Positions 14,967-24,186 of a DNA stretch of 64,000 bases are shown one piece after another. The position numbers were made by a program, and so were the translations under genes. Position 1 is the first letter of the stretch; each line of letters opens with the position of its first letter. Origin of the DNA: an uncultured Planococcus sp. (lineage in GTDB: Bacteria; Bacillota; Bacilli; Bacillales_A; Planococcaceae); the NCBI GenBank assembly GCA_947493585.1, contig CANLRI010000001.1:1550001-1614000 (forward strand), read 5' to 3'. The notes under the pieces were generated by a model. It was given only the letters and a program-made list of their open reading frames with translations, had not been told where the DNA came from and did not search any database.

Positions 14967-16103
14967 ATGACTAGCTATAAATTACTGGCCACTGCGGCAA
15001 TGGGGCTGGAATCCATCGTGGCGAACGAAGTAAAAGAACTTGGATACGAAACGACGACAGACAATGGAAAAGTGTTTTTTGAAGGCACTGCACGGGATAT
15101 CGCGAAAACGAATCTTTGGCTGCGCACCGCCGACCGCGTGAAATTGATTGCCGGCGAATTCGAAGCGACCACTTTCGATGACTTGTTCGAACAGACAAAA
15201 GCGATCGAATGGGAAAAATACTTACCGGTCGACGCTGAATTCCCAGTACAAGGGAAATCGGTCAAATCGAAACTCCATAGTGTGCCGACTTGCCAGTCGA
15301 TCGTTAAAAAAGCCATTGTCGAACGCATGAAAAAAGCGTATCACCGCAATGCCTTTTTGGATGAATCCGGACCGCGCTTCAAGATCGAAGTGTCGATCTT
15401 GAAAGATAAAGTTCAATTATCGATCGACACGAGTGGAGCGGGACTCCATAAACGCGGCTATCGCGTAGGGCAAGGCGAAGCACCGCTGAAGGAAACATTG
15501 GCAGCTGCGCTCATCAAATTGTCTCGCTGGACGCCAGACCGTCCATTTGTTGATCCGTTCTGCGGTTCAGGGACAATTGTTATTGAAGCGGCAATGATCG
15601 GGCAAAATATCGCACCGGGTTATAACCGTGAATTTGACAGCGAACAATGGCCATGGATCGGCTCTAAGATTTGGGACGAAGTGCGCGCTGAAGCGGAAGA
15701 ACAAGCGAATTACGATCAGCCGCTCAATATTCTCGGCACCGACATTGATCATCGGATGATTCAAATTGCCGAAGAAAACGTCATTGAAGCTGGATTTGCA
15801 GGAATCGTCCGTTTGCAGCAGCGTCAAGTGACTGATTTCACGACAACTGAAGAGAACGGTGTCGTCATCGGAAACCCGCCATACGGCGAGCGGATCGGTG
15901 AAGTGGAAGTGATTGAAGAAATGATCGGGGATATGGGGCAAATGTTCTCAAAATACCCGACATGGTCTGTGTATATGCTTTCTTCAATGGAAGGCTTTGA
16001 AAAACTATACGGCCAAAAAGCGACAAAAAAACGCAAACTATACAATGGTTTTATCCGTACGGACCTGTTCCAATTCTGGGGAGAACGTCCAAAAAATAAA
16101 TGA
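14967..16103 (+). CDS. ypsC: THUMP-domain 23S rRNA guanine-N2 methyltransferase (YpsC)
   Basis: A 378-residue S-adenosylmethionine-dependent RNA methyltransferase of the RlmL/RlmK-N type. An N-terminal ferredoxin-like/THUMP part (about 1-155) includes GLESIVANEVKELGY. The Rossmann domain has FVDPFCGSGTIVIEAA and the catalytic NPPYGERIG (Asn near residue 303), typical of N2-guanine methylation. B. subtilis YpsC occupies the same place between rnpB and ypvA. The ATG at 14967 follows GGAAAGGAAG. The target base (equivalent to E. coli G2445) is inferred from the family. Confidence 0.9.
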   Translation: MTSYKLLATAAMGLESIVANEVKELGYETTTDNGKVFFEGTARDIAKTNLWLRTADRVKLIAGEFEATTFDDLFEQTKAIEWEKYLPVDAEFPVQGKSVKSKLHSVPTCQSIVKKAIVERMKKAYHRNAFLDESGPRFKIEVSILKDKVQLSIDTSGAGLHKRGYRVGQGEAPLKETLAAALIKLSRWTPDRPFVDPFCGSGTIVIEAAMIGQNIAPGYNREFDSEQWPWIGSKIWDEVRAEAEEQANYDQPLNILGTDIDHRMIQIAEENVIEAGFAGIVRLQQRQVTDFTTTEENGVVIGNPPYGERIGEVEVIEEMIGDMGQMFSKYPTWSVYMLSSMEGFEKLYGQKATKKRKLYNGFIRTDLFQFWGERPKNK

Positions 16104-16106
16104 GGA

Positions 16107-16136
16107 AAACGGAAGGGCAATCCGCCCTTCCGTTTC
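16107..16136 (+). terminator. Hairpin between ypsC and ypvA
   Basis: Stem ACGGAAGGGC / GCCCTTCCGT with a short T-run (TTTCTC). It may be a weak terminator or allow partial read-through to ypvA, whose start is 18 bases further on. Confidence 0.65.
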
Positions 16137-16153
16137 TCTGTGAGGGGTTTTAT

Positions 16154-18061
16154 ATGAGACAAGCATTGCCATTTCCATTATCCAAAGACAAAACCTTCTT
16201 TGACTCATTGAACGACTGGATCGGGGATATCTTCTACGATATTTTGCCTGAAAAAGGGTATGAACTTCGCGACGAACAAATTTTCATGTCGTTTCAATTG
16301 GAAAAAGCGCTGAAAGAACGACAAGTGCTTTTTGCAGAAGCTGGCGTTGGGACAGGCAAGACGATGGCGTATCTATTGCCAGCGATTGCGTATGCCCGCT
16401 ACACAGGAAAGCCCGCACTCATTTCTTGTGCAGATGAAGCGTTGATCGAGCAATTGGTGAAAAAAGGCGGGGACATCGACCGCTTGGATGAGTTGTTCAA
16501 TTTGAACCTGGATGTGCGCCTTGCAAAATCGCGCGACCAGTATTTATGCCTGCAACGTTTCGAAGGAGCGAAAAAGCGCAGCGAAGCGGATTTTCTCGAC
16601 CATATCGAAGACACGCTTCCCGAGTTCGTCAACAAAACCTATTCGATGCAGCAAATGTACCCGTATGGCGAACGCTCAAGTTATCCGGAACTCACGGATG
16701 ACCAGTGGCAGCAAGTCAATTACCATCCGATTCAAAACTGCAATGCCTGTGATATGCGCAATAAATGCGGGCAGACGCTTCACCGTAATCATTACCGGGA
16801 AGCGACGGACCTTGTCATTTGCTCGCATGATTTCTTGATGGAGCATATTTGGACGAAAGAAAACCGCAAACACGAAGGCCAGGCGCCGTTGCTTCCGGAA
16901 GTTTCACAAATCGTGCTTGATGAGGGCCATTTACTCGAGTTCGCGGCACAGCGAGCGCTCACATACGAGGTGCAGGAAAGTTCGCTTTACGATGTGACGG
17001 AAAAAGTTATGGTCGACGGCGTCCGTGAAAAGACACTTGGCCTTATTGAACGGACCATCGATTTGCATACGGAATTTTTCCGTGTGCTGCGCAGCAATTT
17101 GATTCCAAGCGAAGAAGACCGCAAAGCGATCCAGGAAGACCCGCTATTGAAACGCATCGGGACGGAATTGATCCGCACCGTCGATAGTCTGTTGGAAGAG
17201 TTCGTCTTCGAAGGGGAATTGTTCAGCATTCCTGAATATGAGCTCAACTTGGCAGAGGAATATTTCGAGCAGTATAACTTCTCGATGGGCTTGTTTGTCG
17301 AAAATGGCGACGCGATCAGCTGGCTGGAAGAAAAAGACGAAATCGAAACCTTGGTCATCATGCCACGCCTCGTGACAGATATTCTCGAGGAGAAACTATT
17401 CGACGGCAAACTGCCGATTGTCTTTTCATCCGCTACATTGTCCGTTGCAAAAGATTTCACCTATTTAGCGGATACTTTGGGTATCGACAATTTCGAATCG
17501 TTCTCGGTGCCGTCTCCGTTTGAATACGAAGAAGTGATGGAAATCTTCAAGCATCCCGTCGCACAGGAAGCAAAAGCAACAAAAGTACTGGAACTGGCAG
17601 CGGAAGGCGGCCAGACATTGGTATTATTCAAATCAAATGCCGCCATGCAATCCTTCAAACGTGCAGTGCCGAAAGACTCTCCGCTTGCCATTGAGTTCGA
17701 AGGCGACCGCGAGTTATCTTCCGTCGTGCGTGATTTCCAGGAAGGCAAATTCCAGGTGTTGTGTTCACACCATCTATGGGAAGGAATGGATTTGCCGGGA
17801 GATGCCTTGACCAAAGTCATCATCGTCGACTTGCCGATGCCGCCGAGTGACCCGGTATTTGACGCCAAGCGCAAATTCAGTGAACATCCCCTAGAAGAGA
17901 TTGATTTGCCGTTTATGCAGCTGCGCCTTCAGCAAGGCGTCGGGCGCCTCATCCGTTCTTCTTCCGATCATGGCGAAATCCACTTGCTGTTGACCGAAGA
18001 GGAGTTGCGCATTGAACATCTCTGGCAGACTGTTTTGCCAGTGCCGGCGAAAAATCGCTGA
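16154..18061 (+). CDS. ypvA: XPD/DinG-like ATP-dependent DNA helicase YpvA
   Basis: A second XPD-family helicase (635 residues from ATG 16154, which follows GTGAGGGG; the upstream open frame covers a hairpin and is not coding). The Walker A region is AEAGVGTGKTMAYLLP, motif II is VLDEGHLLE and motif VI is QGVGRLIRSSSD. A cysteine set (YLCLQRF, then CNACDMRNKC) between motifs I and II matches the [4Fe-4S] site of XPD/DinG helicases. B. subtilis YpvA has the same size and position. The exact role in DNA damage handling is not settled. It is not a duplicate of the dinG at the left edge. Confidence 0.9.
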   Translation: MRQALPFPLSKDKTFFDSLNDWIGDIFYDILPEKGYELRDEQIFMSFQLEKALKERQVLFAEAGVGTGKTMAYLLPAIAYARYTGKPALISCADEALIEQLVKKGGDIDRLDELFNLNLDVRLAKSRDQYLCLQRFEGAKKRSEADFLDHIEDTLPEFVNKTYSMQQMYPYGERSSYPELTDDQWQQVNYHPIQNCNACDMRNKCGQTLHRNHYREATDLVICSHDFLMEHIWTKENRKHEGQAPLLPEVSQIVLDEGHLLEFAAQRALTYEVQESSLYDVTEKVMVDGVREKTLGLIERTIDLHTEFFRVLRSNLIPSEEDRKAIQEDPLLKRIGTELIRTVDSLLEEFVFEGELFSIPEYELNLAEEYFEQYNFSMGLFVENGDAISWLEEKDEIETLVIMPRLVTDILEEKLFDGKLPIVFSSATLSVAKDFTYLADTLGIDNFESFSVPSPFEYEEVMEIFKHPVAQEAKATKVLELAAEGGQTLVLFKSNAAMQSFKRAVPKDSPLAIEFEGDRELSSVVRDFQEGKFQVLCSHHLWEGMDLPGDALTKVIIVDLPMPPSDPVFDAKRKFSEHPLEEIDLPFMQLRLQQGVGRLIRSSSDHGEIHLLLTEEELRIEHLWQTVLPVPAKNR

Positions 18062-18080
18062 ATATAGATTAGAAGTGATA

Positions 18081-18115
18081 AATCAGCGGGGAAAACTCCC
18101 CGCTGATTTTTTTGT
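18081..18115 (+). terminator. Intrinsic terminator after ypvA
   Basis: Stem AATCAGCGGGGA / TCCCCGCTGATT with loop AAAC and a following T7 run. Confidence 0.93.
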
Positions 18116-18182
18116 TTTCCGCGTATACTGCCCTTAGAAATGAATTTCCCGAAAGCTGATGCGGCAGGAAAAAGGCTCCTTA

Positions 18183-18191
18183 TGATACAAT
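18183..18191 (+). promoter_or_regulatory. Putative extended -10 promoter of the M32 carboxypeptidase gene
   Basis: TGATACAAT (TGn plus TACAAT) 26 bases before the GTG start, after the ypvA terminator. No clear -35. Confidence 0.5.
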
Positions 18192-18216
18192 AGACCGGAA
18201 AAGAAGGAGGAATATT

Positions 18217-19716
18217 GTGTCAATGGAACAACAATTCAGGGAACTACACCAGAAAATGACAAGCTATAACGAAGCCATCTCCTTGCTGTACTGGGATATG
18301 CGGACAGGCGCGCCGAAAAAGGGCCAGGACTTGCGTTCAGAGACGATTGGGACTTTGTCTTCAGAACTGTTTGCGATGTCGACTTCCGATGAGTATGGCA
18401 AGCTGCTCACAGAACTGAAAAAGCAAGATGGCTTGTCGAACGCGATGCAGCGCTCAGTGGAAGAAGCAGACCGTGAATATCAATTGAATGCCAAAATCCC
18501 GCCGAAAGAATATCGCGAGTTCGTCGTCTTGACGAGCAAGGCGGAATCCGTATGGGAAGAGGCGAAAGAACAGTCAGATTTCGCCATGTTTCAACCATAC
18601 CTTGAACAACTGGTGGAAACGACGCGCCGTTTTGTCAGCTACTGGGGCGTGAAAAATGGCAGCGTCTACAATACCTTACTCGATCAGTATGAACCAGGCG
18701 TCACAACCGAACAGTTGGATCGGGTATTCGGGCAATTGAGAGACCGCATCGTTCCGCTCGTCAAAAAAATCCAGGAGTCTGGAAATCAACCGAAAACCGA
18801 ATTTTTGTATGGGCATTTCCCGAAACAAGCCCAGCAAGATTTCAGCTTGGATGTGTTGAGCCAGTTGGGCTATGATTTCGAAGCAGGGCGACTGGACGAA
18901 ACAGTCCATCCGTTCATGATTGCAGTGAACCGAGGCGATGTCCGGGTAACGACGAAATACGACGAACAGGATTTTCGGACGGCTGTCTTCGGCACGATCC
19001 ACGAGGCGGGCCATGCTTTGTATGAACAAAACATCAGCAATGAGTTAAGCGGCTTGCCGGTTGACGGCGGCTCATCGATGGGCATTCATGAATCGCAGTC
19101 TTTGTTCTTCGAAAATTTTGTCGGGCGCAACGAGGCATTCTGGCGTCATAATTACGAGAAGTTCCTATCTTATGCACCGGAGTCGTTCCAGCAAGTGACA
19201 ATGGATGAATTCCTCGCAGCCATCAATGAATCAAAACCTTCCTTGATCCGCATCGAAGCCGATGAGTTAACCTATGCACTCCATATCATGATTCGTTATG
19301 AGTTGGAGAAAGGTTTGTTCGACGGAGACTACGAAGTAAAGGACCTCCCCGTTTTGTGGAACGACAAATACGAAGAATATTTAGGAATTCGTCCACAGCA
19401 TGACGGAGAAGGCGTGCTTCAAGATGTCCACTGGGCAGGCGGCAGCTTTGGCTATTTCCCTTCTTATGCATTAGGATTGTTGTATGCAGCGCAATTTAAG
19501 AAGGCCATGCAAAAAGACATTCCGAATTTCGATGAATTGTTGGCAACTGGAGAAGTCGGCCCAGTCACCGAATGGCTGACGGAGAAAGTCCATCGCCACG
19601 GAGCGGTCAAAAAGCCGCTTGAGCTTTTGCAAGATGCGACGGGTGAAGGCTTGAATGGAAATCATTTGGCTGAATACTTGGAAGCAAAATACACCAAGAT
19701 CTATCAATTGGATTAA
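18217..19716 (+). CDS. ypwA: M32 family metallocarboxypeptidase (YpwA/Taq-type)
   Basis: A cytoplasmic zinc carboxypeptidase of 499 residues, the standard M32 length. The zinc motif HEAGH is at about 262-266 (FGTIHEAGHALYEQ), and the third ligand region GIHESQSLFFENFVGR is the M32 hallmark. The conserved YWDMRTGAPKKG is near the N-terminus. The GTG at 18217 is 6 bases from AAGGAGG; ATG 18223 is possible but too far. It follows ypvA as in B. subtilis. The natural substrate is not known. Confidence 0.93.
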   Translation: MSMEQQFRELHQKMTSYNEAISLLYWDMRTGAPKKGQDLRSETIGTLSSELFAMSTSDEYGKLLTELKKQDGLSNAMQRSVEEADREYQLNAKIPPKEYREFVVLTSKAESVWEEAKEQSDFAMFQPYLEQLVETTRRFVSYWGVKNGSVYNTLLDQYEPGVTTEQLDRVFGQLRDRIVPLVKKIQESGNQPKTEFLYGHFPKQAQQDFSLDVLSQLGYDFEAGRLDETVHPFMIAVNRGDVRVTTKYDEQDFRTAVFGTIHEAGHALYEQNISNELSGLPVDGGSSMGIHESQSLFFENFVGRNEAFWRHNYEKFLSYAPESFQQVTMDEFLAAINESKPSLIRIEADELTYALHIMIRYELEKGLFDGDYEVKDLPVLWNDKYEEYLGIRPQHDGEGVLQDVHWAGGSFGYFPSYALGLLYAAQFKKAMQKDIPNFDELLATGEVGPVTEWLTEKVHRHGAVKKPLELLQDATGEGLNGNHLAEYLEAKYTKIYQLD

Positions 19717-19753
19717 AAAGAGTAGTTGAAAATGACTGAAGGGGGATTTACCT

Positions 19754-20512
19754 GTGTTGGCATCTTTTCGTTTGGAAGGCAAGACCGCAATCGTGACCGG
19801 AGCTGGAAAAGGCATTGGGCGTGCGATTGCGTTAGCACTCGGTGAAGCAGGAGCGAATGTCCTGCTGGTCGCAAGGACCGAAAGCGACCTCGAGCAAGTG
19901 ATGCAAGAAATGGCTGGCGATCGCACATCCTATGCAGTTGCAGATGTGACCGACCGAAACGCTATTCAATTGGCAGTCGAAAAGGCGGTTGAGCGGTTCG
20001 GGGGCGTCGATATCCTGGTTAATAATGCAGGGATGAATATCCGTTCTAAACTGGATGATGCGACTGACAGCGAATGGCATAAAATCATGGATACCAATGC
20101 ACAGAGTGTATTCATGTTTTCCCAGGAAGCAGCCAAACATATGAATAAAGGGGCTTCGATCATCAACATCAGTTCTGTTGGCGGCGACAGGGCGCTGAAA
20201 ACCGGTGTCATCTATGCAGCTTCTAAAGCGGCGATTATTCAAATGACTAAAGTGATGGCGATGGAGTGGGGCGAGCGGGGCATCCGTGTCAATGCAATCG
20301 GCCCGTGGTATTTCCGAACGCCACTTACGGAAAACGTGCTTTCAGATCAGGACTACTTGGATTCGATCCTTGCAGTGACACCGCTCAAACGCGTCGGCGA
20401 GCTGCCGGAAGTGGCTTCTCCTGTCGTGTTCCTCGCATCGGACGCAGCGGGCTATATCACGGGACAAACCTTGTTCATCGACGGCGGCATGTCGATCCAC
20501 GGGTTTTCCTGA
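19754..20512 (+). CDS. Short-chain dehydrogenase/reductase (SDR), classical type
   Basis: A 252-residue classical SDR. The nucleotide-binding motif TGAGKGIGRAI is followed by NNAGMN, a catalytic Ser (INISSVGG) and YAASKAA (Tyr-x-x-x-Lys). The C-terminus GYITGQTLFIDGGM is typical of the FabG/gluconate 5-dehydrogenase/glucose dehydrogenase group. The substrate cannot be read from the sequence. The GTG at 19754 follows GAAGGGGG; TTG 19757 is an alternative. It lies 37 bases after the carboxypeptidase and is probably on its transcript. Confidence 0.88.
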   Translation: MLASFRLEGKTAIVTGAGKGIGRAIALALGEAGANVLLVARTESDLEQVMQEMAGDRTSYAVADVTDRNAIQLAVEKAVERFGGVDILVNNAGMNIRSKLDDATDSEWHKIMDTNAQSVFMFSQEAAKHMNKGASIINISSVGGDRALKTGVIYAASKAAIIQMTKVMAMEWGERGIRVNAIGPWYFRTPLTENVLSDQDYLDSILAVTPLKRVGELPEVASPVVFLASDAAGYITGQTLFIDGGMSIHGFS

Positions 20513-20514
20513 AG

Positions 20515-20548
20515 AAACATCCTTCCAGAGATGGAAGGATGTTTTTCG
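20515..20548 (+). terminator. Intrinsic terminator after the SDR gene
   Basis: Stem AACATCCTTCC / GGAAGGATGTT around AGAGAT and a run of five T. Confidence 0.9.
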
Positions 20549-20563
20549 TTCCGCTGAAAAAAA

Positions 20564-20572
20564 TGATATGAT
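20564..20572 (+). promoter_or_regulatory. Putative extended -10 promoter of dynA
   Basis: TGATATGAT (TGn plus TATGAT) about 31 bases before the dynA ATG and just after a terminator. No strong -35 was recognised. Confidence 0.5.
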
Positions 20573-20603
20573 GAATAGAAGTAACGGTGAAGGAGATATA
20601 CAT

Positions 20604-23600
20604 ATGACAGCGACAGATCACAAACAAGAATTAATTGAAACAGCGCATCTTTACCGGATTTTCAAGGATAACGATGACACGGAACGTGAAGAAAAAGCGG
20701 AATTATTCGCGCGCAAAATCTTGAAAGACCAATTCATCATCGGCTTTGCCGGCCATTTCTCCTCCGGAAAATCGTCGATGATCAACGCGTTGACGGGCGA
20801 GACGCTTTTGCCATCGAGCCCGATCCCGACAAGCGCGAACATCGTCAATGTCCACAAGGCCGAAACAGACTATGCCATCGTTAACCGCAGGGGAGACCGT
20901 CCTGTGCATTTCCCTGAAAATTATGATTTCCAGGCAGTCAAGGATTTTTGCAAGAGCGGCGATGTCACACAAATCGACATTGGGCACTCGACTTCTGTAT
21001 TGCCAGAAGGCATCACTGTCATGGATACGCCAGGCGTCGATTCAACGGACGACGCCCATAGAATGTCGACAGAATCGGCATTGCATGTGGCCGACATGGT
21101 ATTTTACGTCATGGATTACAACCATGTGCAATCCGAGCTCAATTTCAATTTCACGCGGGAATTGCAGAAATACACGGATTTATATTTGATTGTCAACCAG
21201 ATCGATAAGCATCAAGAGAGCGAGATGTCGTTTGCGGAATTTCAGCAATCGGTCGCAGATAGTTTTGCCGCTTGGGGCGTCGAACCGAAAGGCATCTTTT
21301 TTACTTCATTAAAAGTCCACGACTTCCTGGGCAATGAATTTTCCGATGTGAAACAGCTCGTCTCCTCGGTCATGGACAATTGGCAAGGGCATCTCGGCGA
21401 AGCTTCAGCTTCAGCACTGCGTCAGTTAAAAGATGAACACATAGGATTTTTGGAAGATGAAAAAGCGGAGCGGCTTGAAGCGTTCGCGAACGTGTTGTCG
21501 GAGGAAGAATGGGCTGCTCGCGAAGACTTGAAAAAAGAACACGAACTGATCAAGCGACGCAGTTCTGTCCAGGATTATGACAATTGGCGATTGAATTTCG
21601 AGAAAAAGCGCAAAGAGTTGCTCGAAAACGCGAACATCATGTCTTATGAAGTGAGGGACGCGCTAAGTGCTTATATAGAGGCGCGCCAACCCGGATTCAA
21701 AGTAGGCTTATTGTTCAGCGGCAAGAAAACCGAAGAAGAACGGGAAAACCGCAAAATAGATCTTCAAGACAAGCTGTCAAAAACGATCGACTCGCAAATG
21801 TCGGGCCATTTGAAAAAGCTGATGAAAACATCCTTGCGTGAAGCGGGTCTCTTAACAGATACCGAATCGCTTGCAATCGACAAAATGAAATTCGATTTGC
21901 CGTTTTCCATCGTAGAGGAGAATGTTCCTGAGACCACTACAATGACTGCGGATACCGTCCTCAACGTCAGCAAAAGCCTGACCGCTCAGGTGCAGCGCTG
22001 GCTGATACAGGAAACCGATCCATGGAAAGCCCGCCAACAGGAAGGCTTTGAAGGGCTTCCAGACGATGCTAGCGTTGAAATCGACATGAAATCCGAGTCG
22101 CTTGAACAAAAGGTGCTGGCTATACGCACGCTCGAGGAAATGGACGCAGCGATCGATAAAGTGAAAAAATCCTTCACCGCTATTTTGCCGAAGCAGATGG
22201 ACGCGGCAGAAAAACAAGTGGCCGCTTGGTACGATGCGTTTCATTTATCGGCTGAAGACATGGTGGAATTTACCCCATCGATGCTCGAAGAGGCTGAACA
22301 ACAGCAATGGGATGATGGCGAAAAAGCTCCAGCACATGAGCTGGCATCGTTTGATGAACAGCAAGTGCTGACACGCGTGAAAAAAACCGCCGATATTTTA
22401 GAGCCCGTGCGCGGATTTTCGGAAACGGTCGAGTATTTGAAACGCAAAGCGAAGCGTTTGGAAGGCCAGGAATTCACCATCGCCTTGTTTGGCGCGTTCA
22501 GTGCCGGAAAATCTTCGTTCTCGAATGCATTAATGGGCGAGACTGTGCTGCCGGTCTCACCGAACCCGACGACCGCGACCATCAACCGCATCCGCCCAGT
22601 GACCGATGCCCATCCGCACGAGACTGCAGATGTGCGATTGAAAACCGTCTCGGCGATGACCGAAGACGTCAAAAATTCTTTTGCCGTGTTCGGCATGAAA
22701 GTGGAGACGCTGGAACAAGGGTATGCGAAAACGGATACGCTGCCGGATGATGCAACGACCGAACAGCAAATCCATAAATCGTTCTTGCTGGCATTCAAGA
22801 GCGGGTACAAATCCTTTAGCGGACATCTCGGGGAAACTTTGCGCGTCAATCGTGAAGAGTTTGGCTTGTATGTCGCCAAAGAAGAACGCAGTTGTTTTGT
22901 CGAGGAAATCGATTTTTATTTTGATTGCGAGTTGACTAGAAACGGCGTTACTTTGGTGGACACGCCAGGAGCGGATTCGATTAACGCGCGTCATACGAAT
23001 GTTGCGTTCGAATACATCCGCAACGCGGACGCCGTGTTGTTCATCACGTATTACAACCACGCATTTGCCCGCGCGGACCGCGAATTTTTGATCCAGCTCG
23101 GACGCGTAAAAGACGCTTTTGAAATGGACAAGATGTTCTTTGTCGTCAATGCGATCGATTTAGCGAATAATGAAGAGGAAAAGCAGGCAGTCATCGATTA
23201 TGTCGGAAATGAGTTGCAGCGCTTCGGCATCCGCTTCCCGCGCCTGTTTGGCGTTTCCAGCCTGCAAGCATTGAAAGATCGCGACATTTCCGGCATGCCG
23301 GAATTTGAAGAGAACTTCCAGCATTTCCTGAAAGAAGAGCTGAAAGGGATGGCCGTCCAGTCGTTGTCAGAAGAGGAACAAAAGACCGTCGACCGTTTCC
23401 GCAATTTGATTCAGTCGACTGAAAAGAACCTGGAACGCAAAGACGAGCGTTTGGAAGAATTGAAGCAATTGGAACAAAAAGTACGCAAACGCTATAGTGA
23501 AACGATGGCGCCGGTATTGGAGCAAGAAGCGAATCAAGAACTCGGCGAACTATTGTATTATGTGAAGCAGCGCGTGTTCTACCGCTTCAACGATTTCTTT

Positions 23601-24185
23601 AAGGAAGCGTTTAATCCTTCTTTGTTCTCAAGGGAATCCTCGAAGCAAGCGCTGGATACGGCATTGCGCGATTTACGCGACATGACGGCTTTCGATTTCC
23701 AACAGGAAATGAGAGTAACCAATTTGCGCCTTGCGCGTTTTGTTGAGAAAAAATTGACGGAACGATTCAAAGACGATGCTGCCAAATTGAAGGATTGGAA
23801 TTCGGAGTTTTCGTTTCTACCTTATGAAGTGAAAGAAGCACAGCTTCTCGAAGCAGGACAGCCGTTTGGCGATGCTGATTATTCCACAGTGAAATCGTAT
23901 TACAAAAACAACAAGAGCTTTTTCGAGAAAAATGAAAAAGAAGCGATGCGCGATGCCCTGCAGGGAATGATGGAACCGGATGCCGGCCGTTATTTGGAGC
24001 AGGAAAAAGCTGCATTGACCGAATGGGCAGAGTTCTGGATTGAACAGGAAGCGGAAGGGCTTCGTCAGCATCTGTTGCGCCAGGCGATCGAGCAGATCGA
24101 ATCTGAGCGCAGCTTGCTGCAACAAAGTGAAATTTTGGCGCAATGGAAGCAATTACATGAAAAATTGATGGAAGGTAGGGGATAA
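20604..24185 (+). CDS. dynA: Bacterial dynamin DynA (two fused GTPase modules)
   Basis: A large membrane-remodelling GTPase of 1193 residues with two dynamin modules in tandem. The first has P-loop GHFSSGKSS (about 50-58), DTPGVDST (G3) and NQIDKH (G4). The second has P-loop GAFSAGKSS (about 630) and DTPGADSI, with long helical stalks after each. B. subtilis DynA (YpbR) is also about 1190 residues and fuses membranes, supporting membrane integrity under phage or antibiotic stress. The start is ATG 20604, 7 bases after AAGGAG, not the upstream ATG 20568, which lies in the promoter. It ends one base before the sulfurtransferase start. Confidence 0.93.
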   Translation: MTATDHKQELIETAHLYRIFKDNDDTEREEKAELFARKILKDQFIIGFAGHFSSGKSSMINALTGETLLPSSPIPTSANIVNVHKAETDYAIVNRRGDRPVHFPENYDFQAVKDFCKSGDVTQIDIGHSTSVLPEGITVMDTPGVDSTDDAHRMSTESALHVADMVFYVMDYNHVQSELNFNFTRELQKYTDLYLIVNQIDKHQESEMSFAEFQQSVADSFAAWGVEPKGIFFTSLKVHDFLGNEFSDVKQLVSSVMDNWQGHLGEASASALRQLKDEHIGFLEDEKAERLEAFANVLSEEEWAAREDLKKEHELIKRRSSVQDYDNWRLNFEKKRKELLENANIMSYEVRDALSAYIEARQPGFKVGLLFSGKKTEEERENRKIDLQDKLSKTIDSQMSGHLKKLMKTSLREAGLLTDTESLAIDKMKFDLPFSIVEENVPETTTMTADTVLNVSKSLTAQVQRWLIQETDPWKARQQEGFEGLPDDASVEIDMKSESLEQKVLAIRTLEEMDAAIDKVKKSFTAILPKQMDAAEKQVAAWYDAFHLSAEDMVEFTPSMLEEAEQQQWDDGEKAPAHELASFDEQQVLTRVKKTADILEPVRGFSETVEYLKRKAKRLEGQEFTIALFGAFSAGKSSFSNALMGETVLPVSPNPTTATINRIRPVTDAHPHETADVRLKTVSAMTEDVKNSFAVFGMKVETLEQGYAKTDTLPDDATTEQQIHKSFLLAFKSGYKSFSGHLGETLRVNREEFGLYVAKEERSCFVEEIDFYFDCELTRNGVTLVDTPGADSINARHTNVAFEYIRNADAVLFITYYNHAFARADREFLIQLGRVKDAFEMDKMFFVVNAIDLANNEEEKQAVIDYVGNELQRFGIRFPRLFGVSSLQALKDRDISGMPEFEENFQHFLKEELKGMAVQSLSEEEQKTVDRFRNLIQSTEKNLERKDERLEELKQLEQKVRKRYSETMAPVLEQEANQELGELLYYVKQRVFYRFNDFFKEAFNPSLFSRESSKQALDTALRDLRDMTAFDFQQEMRVTNLRLARFVEKKLTERFKDDAAKLKDWNSEFSFLPYEVKEAQLLEAGQPFGDADYSTVKSYYKNNKSFFEKNEKEAMRDALQGMMEPDAGRYLEQEKAALTEWAEFWIEQEAEGLRQHLLRQAIEQIESERSLLQQSEILAQWKQLHEKLMEGRG

Positions 24186-24186
24186 T